Positions 17,495 through 23,507 of a DNA stretch of 25,605 bases are shown in pieces. Within the stretch, counting starts at the first letter, position 1. Each line of letters starts with the position of its first letter. The position numbers and the translations under genes are program-made. The DNA comes from a virus. The notes under the pieces are model-generated. The model was not told the origin of the DNA. It was given only the letters and a program-made list of their open reading frames with translations, and did not search any database. The DNA lies in IMG/VR virus record IMGVR_UViG_3300010354_000575, positions 1-25,605 of that record; one strand, 5' to 3'.

Positions 17495-18049
17495 ATGATA
17501 CTGCTTCCAGTCAAGCAGTATTACTTACAGACCGACAGTGCCACTGAGCATGGAGATCGGATGTGCTTTAGCTCAACGTGTGCTATGGCCATCAAATATC
17601 TCAGGCAGGATGCGCTTAAGGGCAGTAATGCTGACGATAGCTATTTAAAAACAGTTTTAAAATACGGGGATACAACCCAATACACGTCTCACATTAAAGC
17701 CTGCAGCGACTACGGTGTCCATGCCAGTTTCTATCAAAATGGAACTCGTACTGCTCTGCTATCAGAGTTAAAGCAAGGCTTTCCAGTCGCCACTGGTGTG
17801 CTTCATAAAGGCCCTGTGTCAGCTCCACGTGGTGGGGGTCACTGGATGCTTTTGATTGGTGATGATGGCATCAATGGCATCTTTCATGACCCCTACGGGG
17901 AGATGAACAATGTTGCTGGTGGCTATGTCACCCGTGGATCTGGTGGATGTGAGGTCCGTTATACCTGGACAAACTGGATTCGGCGTTGGGCTGTTGAAGG
18001 GAATGGAACCGGGTGGTTCATGACTTTTAGGCCCAAGGAACCCAAATGA
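17495..18049 (+). CDS. C39-family-like cysteine peptidase, endolysin candidate
   Basis: This 184-residue protein carries a papain-like layout of the C39 type. Cys24 opens the helix in MCFSSTCAMAIKYL (compare the usual CGPxSLAM), His116 lies in GGGHWMLLIG and Asp132 in HDPYGE. C39-like domains cut peptide bonds, in bacteriocin leaders or in peptidoglycan cross-links. Between a holin-like protein and a membrane-anchored coiled coil, cleavage of host peptidoglycan is the natural inference. There is no signal peptide, so export would need the holin. The start is four bases after the previous stop, and the stop overlaps the next start (ATGA). It replaces the T7 amidase (gp3.5), which sits elsewhere in T7. 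Confidence 0.8.
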   Translation: MILLPVKQYYLQTDSATEHGDRMCFSSTCAMAIKYLRQDALKGSNADDSYLKTVLKYGDTTQYTSHIKACSDYGVHASFYQNGTRTALLSELKQGFPVATGVLHKGPVSAPRGGGHWMLLIGDDGINGIFHDPYGEMNNVAGGYVTRGSGGCEVRYTWTNWIRRWAVEGNGTGWFMTFRPKEPK

Positions 18050-18279
18050 TCGAAGCTGTAATTTCGGCCGCTATTGCGGGACTCACAGGCCTCTTTGCCA
18101 TCAACACACGATTGAACAATCGAATCATGGAAGTCGACAAACGCATGGATCGTATGGAGCTTCGTATGGCTGAACGCTACGTGCCAAAGGAAGAGCTATC
18201 CCATGCGTTGGCCAAGATGGAAGACCACATGGTTCGCATTGAGAACAAGCTTGATCAAATCGTATTCAAGCATAACTAG
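18046..18279 (+). CDS. Membrane-anchored coiled-coil protein, spanin or holin candidate
   Basis: This 77-residue protein has one N-terminal membrane segment (VISAAIAGLTGLFAI, residues 4-18). A long charged amphipathic helix follows (RIMEVDKRMDRMELRMAERY and a second stretch ending MEDHMVRIENKLDQIV). This anchor-plus-coiled-coil plan matches inner-membrane spanins such as T7 gp18.5 and also some XhlA-type lysis proteins. It overlaps the peptidase gene by four bases and precedes the small terminase, which is in the lysis region of T7-like genomes. No lipobox partner (o-spanin) is visible. Confidence 0.65.
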   Translation: MIEAVISAAIAGLTGLFAINTRLNNRIMEVDKRMDRMELRMAERYVPKEELSHALAKMEDHMVRIENKLDQIVFKHN

Positions 18280-18287
18280 GAGTCAAC

Positions 18288-18518
18288 ATGACTAAGCGAG
18301 CAGGTGAAGAAGCCTTTGATGAGCTTCATGCTCTTTTGACGAAGGAACTGATCACCAGGATTAAGACCGGGGAGGCCTCTACGGCTGATCTCCGAGCCGC
18401 CTGTGATTGGCTCAAGGCCAATGATGTGACTGGTGTTGCTGTCGATGGTTCGCCGTTGGCCAGCCTGGCTGGTCTGATTCCTGAGCTGACTTTCGAGGAA
18501 GTTCAGGAGCACATCTAA
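18288..18518 (+). CDS. Small terminase subunit (T7 gp18-like, DNA maturase A)
   Basis: This 76-residue protein is close to T7 gp18 (89). It starts with a good ribosome-binding site (TAGGAGT, 5 bases before the ATG). Helices such as AFDELHALLTKELITRIKTG and ADLRAACDWLKANDV, followed by a short acidic end (LTFEEVQEHI), fit the DNA-packaging A protein of podoviruses. That protein recognises concatemeric phage DNA and recruits the large terminase. Three genes separate it from the large subunit here. The stop forms TAATG with the next start. Confidence 0.82.
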   Translation: MTKRAGEEAFDELHALLTKELITRIKTGEASTADLRAACDWLKANDVTGVAVDGSPLASLAGLIPELTFEEVQEHI

Positions 18519-18766
18519 TGGCTTACAACCCTTACAAGAAGAACCCAAAGCTAAGGGCTAAGAAGAACGCTTACCAGCGTAAATACAACAAGAAGCCCGG
18601 CGTTAAGCAGAAGTCTGAGGAACGCTGGACGGAACGTCGCCGCCGTGGAATTGCCGGAAAGGGTGGCAAAGATTTGAGCCATACGAAGAGCGGACGCCTT
18701 GTGTTGGAGTCCCCTTCTAAGAACCGCTCTCGCAATGGAAAGAACGGTAAATCAACCCTGAAGTAA
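18518..18766 (+). CDS. Small highly basic protein, possibly HNH-derived
   Basis: This 82-residue protein is about one-third lysine plus arginine (AYNPYKKNPKLRAKKNAYQR at the start). The second half has GIAGKGGKDLSHTKSGRLVL and NRSRNGKNGKSTLK. The G-KD-x-x-H and N-R-x-x-N spacing recalls phage HNH-type proteins in which GDGKEVDH and a late N-x-x-R-N occur, but the leading aspartate of the DH pair is a serine here. It lacks zinc cysteines. Nucleic-acid binding seems likely; nuclease activity is doubtful. It is coupled by one-base overlap to the small terminase and followed by a true HNH gene. Confidence 0.65.
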   Translation: MAYNPYKKNPKLRAKKNAYQRKYNKKPGVKQKSEERWTERRRRGIAGKGGKDLSHTKSGRLVLESPSKNRSRNGKNGKSTLK

Positions 18767-18776
18767 TGAGCCACCG

Positions 18777-19043
18777 ATGGACACTCCCCGAAGCCTCATG
18801 CATGAACTCCTCACGTTTCGCAGCTCTGATGCCAAGCGAATGTGGAGAGATGAGATCAAGCTTCGGGATAACAATCGCTGCGTTTATTGCGGTTCCACCG
18901 CCAATTTGACGATTGATCATGTCCGCCCCCGCAGCAAGGGGGGTGAGACATCAGCTACTAATTGTGTAACCGCCTGTCGTTCTTGTAACCAGGCCAAAGG
19001 ATCTATGACGGTCCAAGAATTTCTGTACTACCAAACTGCTTAA
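18777..19043 (+). CDS. HNH endonuclease
   Basis: This 88-residue protein has a complete HNH signature. Cys35 and Cys38 (CVYC) and Cys67 and Cys70 (CRSC) form the zinc pair, Asp47-His48 lies in LTIDHVRPRSKGG, Asn62 follows, and Asn71 sits in the C-terminal NQAKGS. The basic helix before the domain (RMWRDEIKLRDNNRC) is usual for small phage HNH proteins. Its place between small and large terminase genes suggests a role in DNA cutting at packaging, as known for HNH proteins beside terminases in other tailed phages. A free-standing homing endonuclease is the alternative. Confidence 0.88.
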   Translation: MDTPRSLMHELLTFRSSDAKRMWRDEIKLRDNNRCVYCGSTANLTIDHVRPRSKGGETSATNCVTACRSCNQAKGSMTVQEFLYYQTA

Positions 19044-19045
19044 CA

Positions 19046-19276
19046 ATGACTGCTCAAGTTTTTACTGCCACTGTTAAACCCGCTTCGGCCCTTTCTACCT
19101 GCAAAGCTGAGTCCGACGCCAAAACCAAGCTTGATGCAACTGCTGTTGCTGCTCTGGCTGCCCTGACCACGGCTAACCGTGTGGACGATGCCCTGGACAT
19201 TCTGAGCTCCTGTGTTGCCCGTGGCAATGCTGTGACCTCTAGCTCGATTGGTCTGGCTACTTCGGTCAAGGCGTAG
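19046..19276 (+). CDS. Hypothetical 76-residue alanine- and threonine-rich protein
   Basis: The protein starts two bases after the HNH stop, so it belongs to the same transcript. It is dominated by alanine, threonine and serine (for example LDATAVAALAALTTANRVDD), with two cysteines (C19 and C56) and a single aromatic residue (F6). A helix-rich small scaffold or structural protein would fit the composition. No family is recognised. A reverse-strand ORF covers the same bases but has no context and is taken as a shadow. Confidence 0.6.
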   Translation: MTAQVFTATVKPASALSTCKAESDAKTKLDATAVAALAALTTANRVDDALDILSSCVARGNAVTSSSIGLATSVKA

Positions 19277-19284
19277 TTAACCGT

Positions 19285-19324
19285 TAGAGGCATCTACAAG
19301 GCCCTACGAGGCCTGTTGATTGCC
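19285..19324 (+). other. Nested hairpin after the 76-residue gene
   Basis: GAGGCA (19287-19292) can pair with TGCCTC (19319-19324), enclosing AGGCC and GGCCT arms separated by CTACGA. No T run follows directly (CTTTGG comes next), so termination would be weak. It separates the HNH unit from the lysozyme-terminase unit. Confidence 0.4.
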
Positions 19325-19350
19325 TCTTTGGTGTCTCCCATCCTTCTGCC

Positions 19351-19384
19351 CTCTAGGGGCCTCTCCAGGGGGCTTCTAGGGGGC
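19351..19384 (+). repeat. Three imperfect tandem units of the form CTCTAGGGGC
   Basis: The units are CTCTAGGGGC (19351-19360), CTCTCCAGGGGGC (19361-19373) and TTCTAGGGGGC (19374-19384). TCTTTTTAT and the next start codon (19403) follow. G runs lie on the + strand. They may serve ribosome binding or be a protein-bound repeat; no function is known. Confidence 0.5.
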
Positions 19385-19402
19385 TCTTTTTATAGCTACC
19401 CC

Positions 19403-20173
19403 ATGGCACCTCGTAACTACTTTGCTGTCACCAGATCAGCAGAACTTGAAACCGCTTGGAACTACCTGACTAGCGGCCAAGCTTCTAAAGAGAGTGGTGG
19501 CAGGCTTCCTAAATTCACACCTCAACAGGCAGCAGGCCTTATTGGCTCTTGGATCGTCGAGACCGGCAGACCAAACCTTAAAGGCCTTGATGTTATCGAA
19601 AAGGGAGCTGGCCTTGGACGGGGTCTCTCCCAGTACACAGGCGAGCGACGCATTGCCTACGACAAGGCGCGTGCTGCTGCCTTGCGGGCTGGACAAGATC
19701 CCAACTCCATCCAGTGGCAGCTGAAGTACTTCGTTCAGGAATACGTCGGTAAGCACGACCTGAAGCCTGGGGCCAGCCTTAGCGGGTGGACCCGTGTGTT
19801 TGAGAACTCCCCGGCCAAAGGCTCTCCGGGGTTCTTTGCTCAGTACTTCACCGGCTCTGCCGCCACGGGCACGGGTTACTTCCGACCGTCCGTCCCTCAC
19901 ATTGAGAAACGCCAGGACGCTGCCAATCAGGTCTACAAGCTCTTCTCGACCCCTCCTACTCCCCCACCGCCTGTACCGGAAAAAAAGAACCTCTTCCAGA
20001 TTCCATTCTTCAAAAGTGAAGCCATGCCCATGGGGCCTCAGGGGCCTTACACCCCGCTGCCATCTCCTGGTTGGAATCCTGGAATGACACAACCAACAGG
20101 CAGTCCCACCTTCCGACCTTCCCCGATCTGGGAGCGGATCCTCCCGACTGGAGCCAAGGTACCGTTCGCATGA
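19403..20173 (+). CDS. Phage lysozyme-like protein with proline-rich tail
   Basis: From ATG 19403 this is 256 residues. A longer TTG start at 19316 would add 29 residues read through the G-run repeats and is judged less likely. The N-terminal domain resembles phage tail lysozymes: AAGLIGSWIVETGRPNL with E58 as candidate acid, then GLGRGLSQYTGERRIAYDKA, which fits the G-L-x-Q-W/Y-x-G-x-R signature, then SIQWQLKYFVQEY. From about residue 185 the chain is proline-rich (TPPTPPPPVPEKK) and low in complexity. It could be an endolysin or a virion lysozyme. Its stop overlaps the large terminase start (ATGA at 20170-20173). Confidence 0.75.
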   Translation: MAPRNYFAVTRSAELETAWNYLTSGQASKESGGRLPKFTPQQAAGLIGSWIVETGRPNLKGLDVIEKGAGLGRGLSQYTGERRIAYDKARAAALRAGQDPNSIQWQLKYFVQEYVGKHDLKPGASLSGWTRVFENSPAKGSPGFFAQYFTGSAATGTGYFRPSVPHIEKRQDAANQVYKLFSTPPTPPPPVPEKKNLFQIPFFKSEAMPMGPQGPYTPLPSPGWNPGMTQPTGSPTFRPSPIWERILPTGAKVPFA

Positions 20174-21903
20174 ATGTTCAAGAACTTGATCGCCGCATCA
20201 GAGAAGACTTCAAGGTCTTCCTGACATTGATCTGGCGGGAGCTTGGTCTCCCCAAACCAACAAGGGCTCAGCTGTCCATTGCGGACTACTTACAGCACGG
20301 GCCGAAGCGTCTGCAGATATCCGCCTTTCGTGGTGTTGGCAAAAGCTGGATTACCGCTGCCTTTGTCCTATGGACTCTCTACAACGACCCGGATCGGAAG
20401 GTGATGGTGATCTCGGCCTCGAAGGAACGAGCCGACAACTTCTCGATCTTCTGTCAGAAGCTCATTCTCGATATTTCTTGGCTCTCCCATCTGGGGCCGA
20501 AATCAGACGACCAGAGGTGGTCGCGGATCTCCTTCGACGTAGGGCCGGCAAAGCCCCACCAGGCACCCTCTGTGAAAAGTGTGGGCATCACCGGTCAGAT
20601 GACTGGTTCCCGTGCCCATTTGATGATTTTTGATGACGTGGAGGTCCCCCTCAACTCAGCCACTGACATGCAGCGCGAGAAGCTGCTGCAGCTGGTCACA
20701 GAAGCCGAGTCGATCCTGACCCCTGATGAGACCAGTCGGATCATGTTCCTGGGGACTCCACAGTCCACCTTCACCGTCTACAGAAAGCTTGCTGAGAGGT
20801 CCTACAAGCCCTTTGTTTGGCCCGCTAGGTATCCCAGGGACCATGGCCGCTATGAAGGCCTTCTAGCGCCTCAGCTGCTGGAAGATATCGAAGCTGGTGC
20901 CCAACCCTGGGAGCCAACCGATGATCGCTTCACCGACTCCGATCTCCTAGAGCGGGAAGCCGCCATGGGGCGCTCCAACTTCATGCTCCAGTTCATGCTT
21001 GATACCAGCATGACGGACGCTGAGAAGTTCCCTCTGAAGTTCGCTGATCTGATCGTTACTCCTCTCGGTCCTGAATGCGCTGAACGATATGCTTGGTCCT
21101 CTGATCCACGCTATTGCCTTAAAGAACTGTCTGCTGTGGGCCTACCTGGAGATCGCTTCTATGGACCCATGTTCATTGACGAGGGAATCGTTCCTTACGA
21201 TGAAACGATTGTATCGATTGACCCGTCAGGACGAGGCAGTGATGAAACTGTGGCCTGTGTCGTTAGCCAAGCTAATGGATACATTTTCCTCCGTTCCCTA
21301 AAAGCCTATAAAGATGGGTACTCTGACGATACTCTTTCTGACATTGTTCGTCTTGCTAAGCGTTACAACGCAACCAAACTCCTAGTCGAATCCAACTTCG
21401 GTGATGGCATGGTCGCCGAGCTCCTCAAGCGACACGCCATTCAAGCCCAGGCTCTCCTCGACATCGAAGAAGTCAGAGCCACCGTCCGCAAGGAAGAGCG
21501 CATCATCGACACCCTGGAGCCGGTGATGAACCAACACAAGCTCATCATTGACCCCAAGGTCTTTGAGTACGACTACAAGTCCAACGAAGACGCTCCCCCT
21601 GAAAAGCGTCTGGAGTACATGCTCATGTACCAGATGTCCCGCATGTGCCGGGAGAAGGGAGCCGTCAAGCACGATGACCGCATTGACGCTCTCTCTCAAG
21701 GCGTTCAGTACTTCATCGATGCCCTCGCTCAGTCCGCCTACCAGGCCCAGGCCCTACGCAGACACGAGGAATGGACCGCCATGCAGGAAGCCTTCCTAGA
21801 GGCACCACAACAGGCCACAGATTGCCTTGTATTGGGCCTCAGCTTTAAACAGGCAATACGTGGCAATAAACCAGTCTATGACTGGGTTTCTCCCTCTCGT
21901 TAG
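20170..21903 (+). CDS. Large terminase subunit (T7 gp19-like, DNA maturase B)
   Basis: I start this at ATG 20170, giving about 577 residues (T7 gp19 is 586). An ATG at 20071 in frame would add 33 residues but overlap the previous gene by 103 bases, whereas 20170 gives the usual ATGA overlap. Walker A is AFRGVGKSW near residue 52, Walker B LMIFDDVE near 151, and the coupling motif is FLGTPQ near 192. The nuclease acids are D350 in SIDPSGRGSDET, E406 in VESNFGDGM and D501-D502 in KHDDRIDAL. The protein powers DNA translocation and cuts concatemers. Whole stretches match T7 gp19 as I remember it (ISASKERAD, SVKSVGITGQ). Confidence 0.97.
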   Translation: MNVQELDRRIREDFKVFLTLIWRELGLPKPTRAQLSIADYLQHGPKRLQISAFRGVGKSWITAAFVLWTLYNDPDRKVMVISASKERADNFSIFCQKLILDISWLSHLGPKSDDQRWSRISFDVGPAKPHQAPSVKSVGITGQMTGSRAHLMIFDDVEVPLNSATDMQREKLLQLVTEAESILTPDETSRIMFLGTPQSTFTVYRKLAERSYKPFVWPARYPRDHGRYEGLLAPQLLEDIEAGAQPWEPTDDRFTDSDLLEREAAMGRSNFMLQFMLDTSMTDAEKFPLKFADLIVTPLGPECAERYAWSSDPRYCLKELSAVGLPGDRFYGPMFIDEGIVPYDETIVSIDPSGRGSDETVACVVSQANGYIFLRSLKAYKDGYSDDTLSDIVRLAKRYNATKLLVESNFGDGMVAELLKRHAIQAQALLDIEEVRATVRKEERIIDTLEPVMNQHKLIIDPKVFEYDYKSNEDAPPEKRLEYMLMYQMSRMCREKGAVKHDDRIDALSQGVQYFIDALAQSAYQAQALRRHEEWTAMQEAFLEAPQQATDCLVLGLSFKQAIRGNKPVYDWVSPSR

Positions 21904-21913
21904 CACCTAGGTG
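21904..21913. repeat. Perfect palindrome CACCTAGGTG right after the terminase stop
   Basis: The ten bases following the TAG are their own reverse complement. This could be a protein site or chance. It opens a run of inverted repeats up to 22033. Confidence 0.4.
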
Positions 21914-21920
21914 TCCGCTT

Positions 21921-21948
21921 ACGCTGAGGAAGTGGTGCTCCTCAGTGT
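21921..21948 (+). terminator. Ten-pair hairpin downstream of large terminase
   Basis: ACGCTGAGGA (21921-21930) pairs with TCCTCAGTGT (21939-21948) through ten pairs including one G-T, with an eight-base loop. GGATTTTGCGG follows, so only a short T run is present. It is the first of two or three stacked hairpins ending the late operon. Confidence 0.55.
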
Positions 21949-21963
21949 GGATTTTGCGGTGAT

Positions 21964-21989
21964 AAGGGCCCTGAAAGACGGGGCCCTTT
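21964..21989 (+). terminator. Strong terminator hairpin, end of the late operon
   Basis: AAGGGCCC (21964-21971) pairs perfectly with GGGCCCTT (21981-21988) around a nine-base loop, followed by TTCCTCC. Together with the hairpin 16 bases upstream this most likely ends late transcription before thyX. Confidence 0.65.
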
Positions 21990-21991
21990 CC

Positions 21992-22020
21992 TCCCCCTCA
22001 TAGAACACAGTCCCCCTCAT
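21992..22020. repeat. Direct repeat TCCCCCTCAT, two copies 19 bases apart
   Basis: TCCCCCTCAT occurs at 21992-22001 and again at 22011-22020. The second copy also forms the left arm of a hairpin with the G run at 22025-22033 (AGTCCCCC with GGGGGACT). Confidence 0.6.
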
Positions 22021-22046
22021 GGGAGGGGGGACTATAGGGGGGAGGG
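22021..22046 (+). promoter_or_regulatory. G-run element with ACTATAGGGG core, promoter or G-quadruplex candidate
   Basis: GGGAGGGGGG is followed by ACTATA and GGGGGGAGGG. The core ACTATAGGG equals the initiation part of the T7-type promoter (CACTATAGGGAGA), while the upstream specificity part is only G. The four G runs would also allow a G-quadruplex. A near mirror copy lies on the opposite strand at 23555-23580. Confidence 0.35.
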
Positions 22047-22086
22047 TGAAGAGAACACACACAAAACAAGACAGCACTAATAAGTA

Positions 22087-22162
22087 GAATATATTATATA
22101 TGGGAGAATATAGCCGCTTACTTTGTAAGACAGAATATCATCCTCCATATTATATATAGCCG
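22087..22162 (+). promoter_or_regulatory. AT-rich region with repeated ATATTATATAT, probable promoter of the thyX unit
   Basis: ATATTATATAT occurs at 22091-22101 and 22147-22157, each followed by AGCCG (12-16 bases after the first copy, directly after the second). This is the most AT-rich stretch of the window and sits directly before thyX, with several possible -10 boxes (TATTAT, TATATA). I cannot define a matching -35 box with confidence. Confidence 0.45.
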
Positions 22163-22176
22163 TATACCCACTCTCT

Positions 22177-22830
22177 ATGTCTGATGTTTCTCTGATCTCA
22201 GTCACTCCTAAAGCAGAAGAGCTGATTGCTTACTGTGCCAGGGTCTCTAACCCTCAGAATCAGGATAACCCTGATAGTGAGAGACTGATTCGTTACCTCA
22301 TCACCCACCAGCACTGGTCTCCCTTTGAAATGGCTCATGTGGTGATGGAGATCAACACCACCCGTTCTATCGCTGCTCAGATCCTCCGCCATCGGAGCTT
22401 CTCCTTCCAAGAGTTCTCTCAGCGGTATGCCGATGTCTCCAGCCTTGACTTCGCTAGAGCCCCTCAGCTCCGCCGTCAAGACACCAAGAACCGTCAGAAC
22501 AGCATCGATGATCTCGATAGTGCTGTGGTGATGGGGTTTACCCGTCGTATCTCCCGCCTCTTTGCTGAGACAGAAGACATCTACCGGGAGATGGTGTCTG
22601 CTGGGATTGCCAAGGAGTGTGCTCGGGATGTACTCCCCCTAGCCACTCCAACCCGCCTCTACATGGCTGGCAGTGTCCGTTCCTGGCTGCATTACATCGA
22701 TCTGCGATCTGGTAATGGCACCCAGCGTGAACACCAGATCATCGCCCTTCAGTGCAAAGAGACACTCCGTAAGGCACTGCCCACTGTCTTTCAAGCTTAT
22801 TTCGGTTGTATCAATGGCCCTCTTCCCTAA
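22177..22830 (+). CDS. thyX: Flavin-dependent thymidylate synthase ThyX
   Basis: This 217-residue protein carries the ThyX signature RHRSFSFQEFSQRY at residues 71-84 (family pattern RHR-x7-8-S-x-R). It also has HQHWSPFEMAHV near 45-56 and a C-terminal SWLHYIDLRSGNGTQREHQI, with the arginine and Q-x-E-type residues that bind dUMP. ThyX makes dTMP from dUMP with FAD and methylenetetrahydrofolate. In phages it supports thymidine supply for replication and is common in cyanophages. It opens a unit of overlapping small genes and has its own AT-rich upstream region after a strong terminator. Length and motifs are complete, so it should be active. Confidence 0.96.
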   Translation: MSDVSLISVTPKAEELIAYCARVSNPQNQDNPDSERLIRYLITHQHWSPFEMAHVVMEINTTRSIAAQILRHRSFSFQEFSQRYADVSSLDFARAPQLRRQDTKNRQNSIDDLDSAVVMGFTRRISRLFAETEDIYREMVSAGIAKECARDVLPLATPTRLYMAGSVRSWLHYIDLRSGNGTQREHQIIALQCKETLRKALPTVFQAYFGCINGPLP

Positions 22831-22939
22831 AGCGTCCCTCGCTACCCGTAAGACCTTCTCTGGTCGACTCACAGATCGTCAAGCCAAAGACCGCAGCTTT
22901 GACGCCAAGACCAGTTCGGTTGTCGTTGTCAAATACTGA
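22814..22939 (+). CDS. Micro-ORF, 41 residues, overlapping thyX
   Basis: An ATG at 22814 lies inside thyX (17-base overlap, other frame). It opens 41 residues beginning MALFPKASLATRKTFSGRLT and ending KTSSVVVVKY. The protein is basic, with six lysines and five arginines. No family is recognised. Support comes from its place in a chain of overlapping frames: its stop shares one base with the next start (TGATG). The aliphatic VVVVKY end is unusual. Confidence 0.5.
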   Translation: MALFPKASLATRKTFSGRLTDRQAKDRSFDAKTSSVVVVKY

Positions 22940-23115
22940 TGAGCTTCAACGCAAATACCCAATACAAAGCCATTGACCTTCAACAACTTGCCAACGAATG
23001 TCGTCAAGCCATTGAAGGTCGATCTTCTTCTACTGCTGATCAGTGGGAGGGGGAGGATCTTCATCAGTGGCCCCTAGAAGCGTCTCTAAGGGGGTTTAAG
23101 GCTGATGTTGGATAG
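22939..23115 (+). CDS. Small ORF, 58 residues, tryptophan-containing acidic protein
   Basis: An ATG at 22939 shares a base with the previous stop and opens 58 residues (MSFNANTQYKAIDLQQLANE and so on, with STADQWEGEDLHQWPLEASL near the end). It is mildly acidic with two tryptophans and no membrane segment. No family is recognised. The stretch WPLEASLR is coded by the first copy of a 21-base repeat whose second copy codes ALEEALR in the last micro-ORF of this unit. Confidence 0.5.
   Translation: MSFNANTQYKAIDLQQLANECRQAIEGRSSSTADQWEGEDLHQWPLEASLRGFKADVG
23072..23092 (+). repeat. Copy 1 of a 21-base hairpin-forming repeat
   Basis: The repeat begins CCCTAGAAG and ends CTCTAAGGG and is identical to 23401-23421 at 19 of 21 bases. 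CCCTAGA can pair with TCTAAGGG leaving one bulged A and a six-base loop. Both copies are read in the same frame. Confidence 0.75.
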
Positions 23116-23395
23116 GTTGGTCCTAAATGAGTTTAAAGACGCTTACAAGGGCTTACAGCCCTATCTGGTGAAGCCCCTTGATTTCCTCGTCTATGGGCTG
23201 TTGATCTGGTTGCAGGACAAGGTCATTGATTACAAGACCACCGTTGCTGTTGATGAGGCCATTCGTGCCTTTGAACAGGCTGAAGTGAAGGAGCCTCCGT
23301 TGACTGAGGGTGTGTACTCAGAGAGCGGGAGTGATTTCTTCGATGAGATGAGGATGACTGCCCGTTTTGCATTGAACAATGAAAAGTCCTCGTGA
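23105..23395 (+). CDS. Hypothetical 96-residue protein with one possible membrane-associated helix
   Basis: An ATG at 23105 overlaps the previous ORF by 11 bases. Residues 24-40 (PLDFLVYGLLIWLQDKV) form a hydrophobic stretch that could touch a membrane or pack in a helix bundle. The rest is helical and acidic (VDEAIRAFEQAEVKEPPLTE, then SDFFDEMRMTARFALN). It is the largest unknown gene of the thyX unit. No family is recognised. Confidence 0.6.
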   Translation: MLDRLVLNEFKDAYKGLQPYLVKPLDFLVYGLLIWLQDKVIDYKTTVAVDEAIRAFEQAEVKEPPLTEGVYSESGSDFFDEMRMTARFALNNEKSS

Positions 23396-23507
23396 GGGGG
23401 CCCTAGAAGAGGCTCTAAGGGCTGTGGAGGCTAAGGGGAATGCCACCCTGGCCGATAGCATTAGAAGGGCCTTAAAGGCGCTCAGAGAGGCCTCTGAAAA
23501 GGTCTGA
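23379..23507 (+). CDS. Micro-ORF, 42 residues, single amphipathic helix
   Basis: An ATG at 23379 overlaps the previous gene by 17 bases and opens 42 residues starting MKSPREGALEEALRAVEAKG and ending DSIRRALKALREASEKV. The whole protein reads as two amphipathic helices rich in alanine, leucine, arginine and glutamate. It contains the second copy of the 21-base repeat. No family is recognised; real expression is suggested by the coupled layout only. Confidence 0.5.
   Translation: MKSPREGALEEALRAVEAKGNATLADSIRRALKALREASEKV
23401..23421 (+). repeat. Copy 2 of the 21-base hairpin-forming repeat
   Basis: This copy differs from 23072-23092 only at its 10th and 12th bases, both inside the hairpin loop or its edge. 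The bulged stem is retained in full. Confidence 0.75.

Noticed and set aside
19316-19402. TTG start extending the lysozyme-like protein by 29 residues
   Set aside because: The extra part is coded by G-run repeats (SRGLSRGLLGGS), resembles no leader of this family, and the ATG at 19403 is the simpler start.
19436-20092. Reverse ORF of 218 residues opposite the lysozyme-like gene
   Set aside because: The + strand frame carries the lysozyme signature and overlaps terL by ATGA; the reverse frame has neither motif nor context.
20071-20169. Upstream start that would add 33 residues to the large terminase
   Set aside because: It overlaps the preceding gene by 103 bases, and the T7 gp19 pattern begins near ATG 20170, which forms a normal ATGA overlap.
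22673-22813. 88-residue + strand ORF running from inside thyX
   Set aside because: The first part is an out-of-frame shadow of thyX. Only the segment from ATG 22814 onward is kept as a candidate micro-ORF.
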